Shown here in pieces: positions 7,032-7,053 of a DNA stretch of 7,053 bases. The notes below the pieces were generated by a model. It was not told the DNA's origin. It ran no database searches and saw only the letters and a list, made by a program, of their open reading frames with translations. The stretch lies in contig JAIOJO010000109.1 in the NCBI GenBank assembly GCA_019911985.1, positions 1 through 7,053 of the forward strand. Direction: 5' to 3'. This stretch comes from Sulfuricellaceae bacterium. Lineage in GTDB: Bacteria; Pseudomonadota; Gammaproteobacteria; Burkholderiales; UBA9220. Within the stretch, counting starts at the first letter, position 1; every line of letters starts with the position of its first letter. The position numbers and the translations under genes were made by a program.

Positions 7032-7053
7032 AACTTATAGTCCAATAAAGGAA

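Overview
The window looks like the chromosome of a proteobacterium, most likely gammaproteobacterial. The primary sigma factor has the proteobacterial RpoD layout, with a region 1.1, a long acidic non-conserved region and the standard C-terminal regions. A CCA-encoding tRNA-Ile2(CAU) sits directly behind it, and in E. coli the Ile2 gene ileX also lies close to rpoD. Coding is dense and moderately GC-rich. The genus cannot be fixed from the sequence. No transposase, integrase, CRISPR array or prophage gene is visible.

Layout from left to right. Positions 1-137 are non-coding and hold a roughly 100-nt imperfect palindrome. A ParB-like putative nuclease gene (ParBc_2 type) runs leftward at 138-737. 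Diverging from it is a 12-TM amino acid permease (864-2270), closed by a strong intrinsic terminator. A 246-aa GNAT acetyltransferase (2498-3238) follows, starting at TTG. Next is a 134-aa, Ser/Ala-rich, Cys-free protein of unknown function (3403-3807). A 21-bp perfect inverted repeat at 3872-3918 acts as a shared terminator between this gene and a convergent, compact flagellin gene (3936-4730, minus strand). A regulatory region of about 300 bp follows. The right end is the rpoD - tRNA-Ile2 - terminator unit on the minus strand (7031 down to 5019).

How the parts fit together. The rpoD/tRNA block is housekeeping. The flagellin gene is isolated from any visible flagellar cluster. Upstream of it is a near-consensus sigma70 promoter (TTGACA-N16-TACAAT) and no recognisable sigma28 site. 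Just upstream of the -35 lie two TTGTTACA repeats exactly 10 bp apart, and the predicted transcript would begin at a short stem-loop. The 12-mer TTGTTACAAATT recurs upstream of the acetyltransferase gene, which weakly suggests shared control. The 134-aa protein carries three F-S-x-L-like segments faintly reminiscent of flagellar axial or hook-associated proteins, but this is not proof of function.

No clearly new multi-gene system is visible. The observations most worth following are the 9-109 palindrome, the control region of the flagellin, the flagellin's shortened N-terminal D0 segment, the shared terminator family with a compensatory base-pair change, and the unidentified 134-aa protein.
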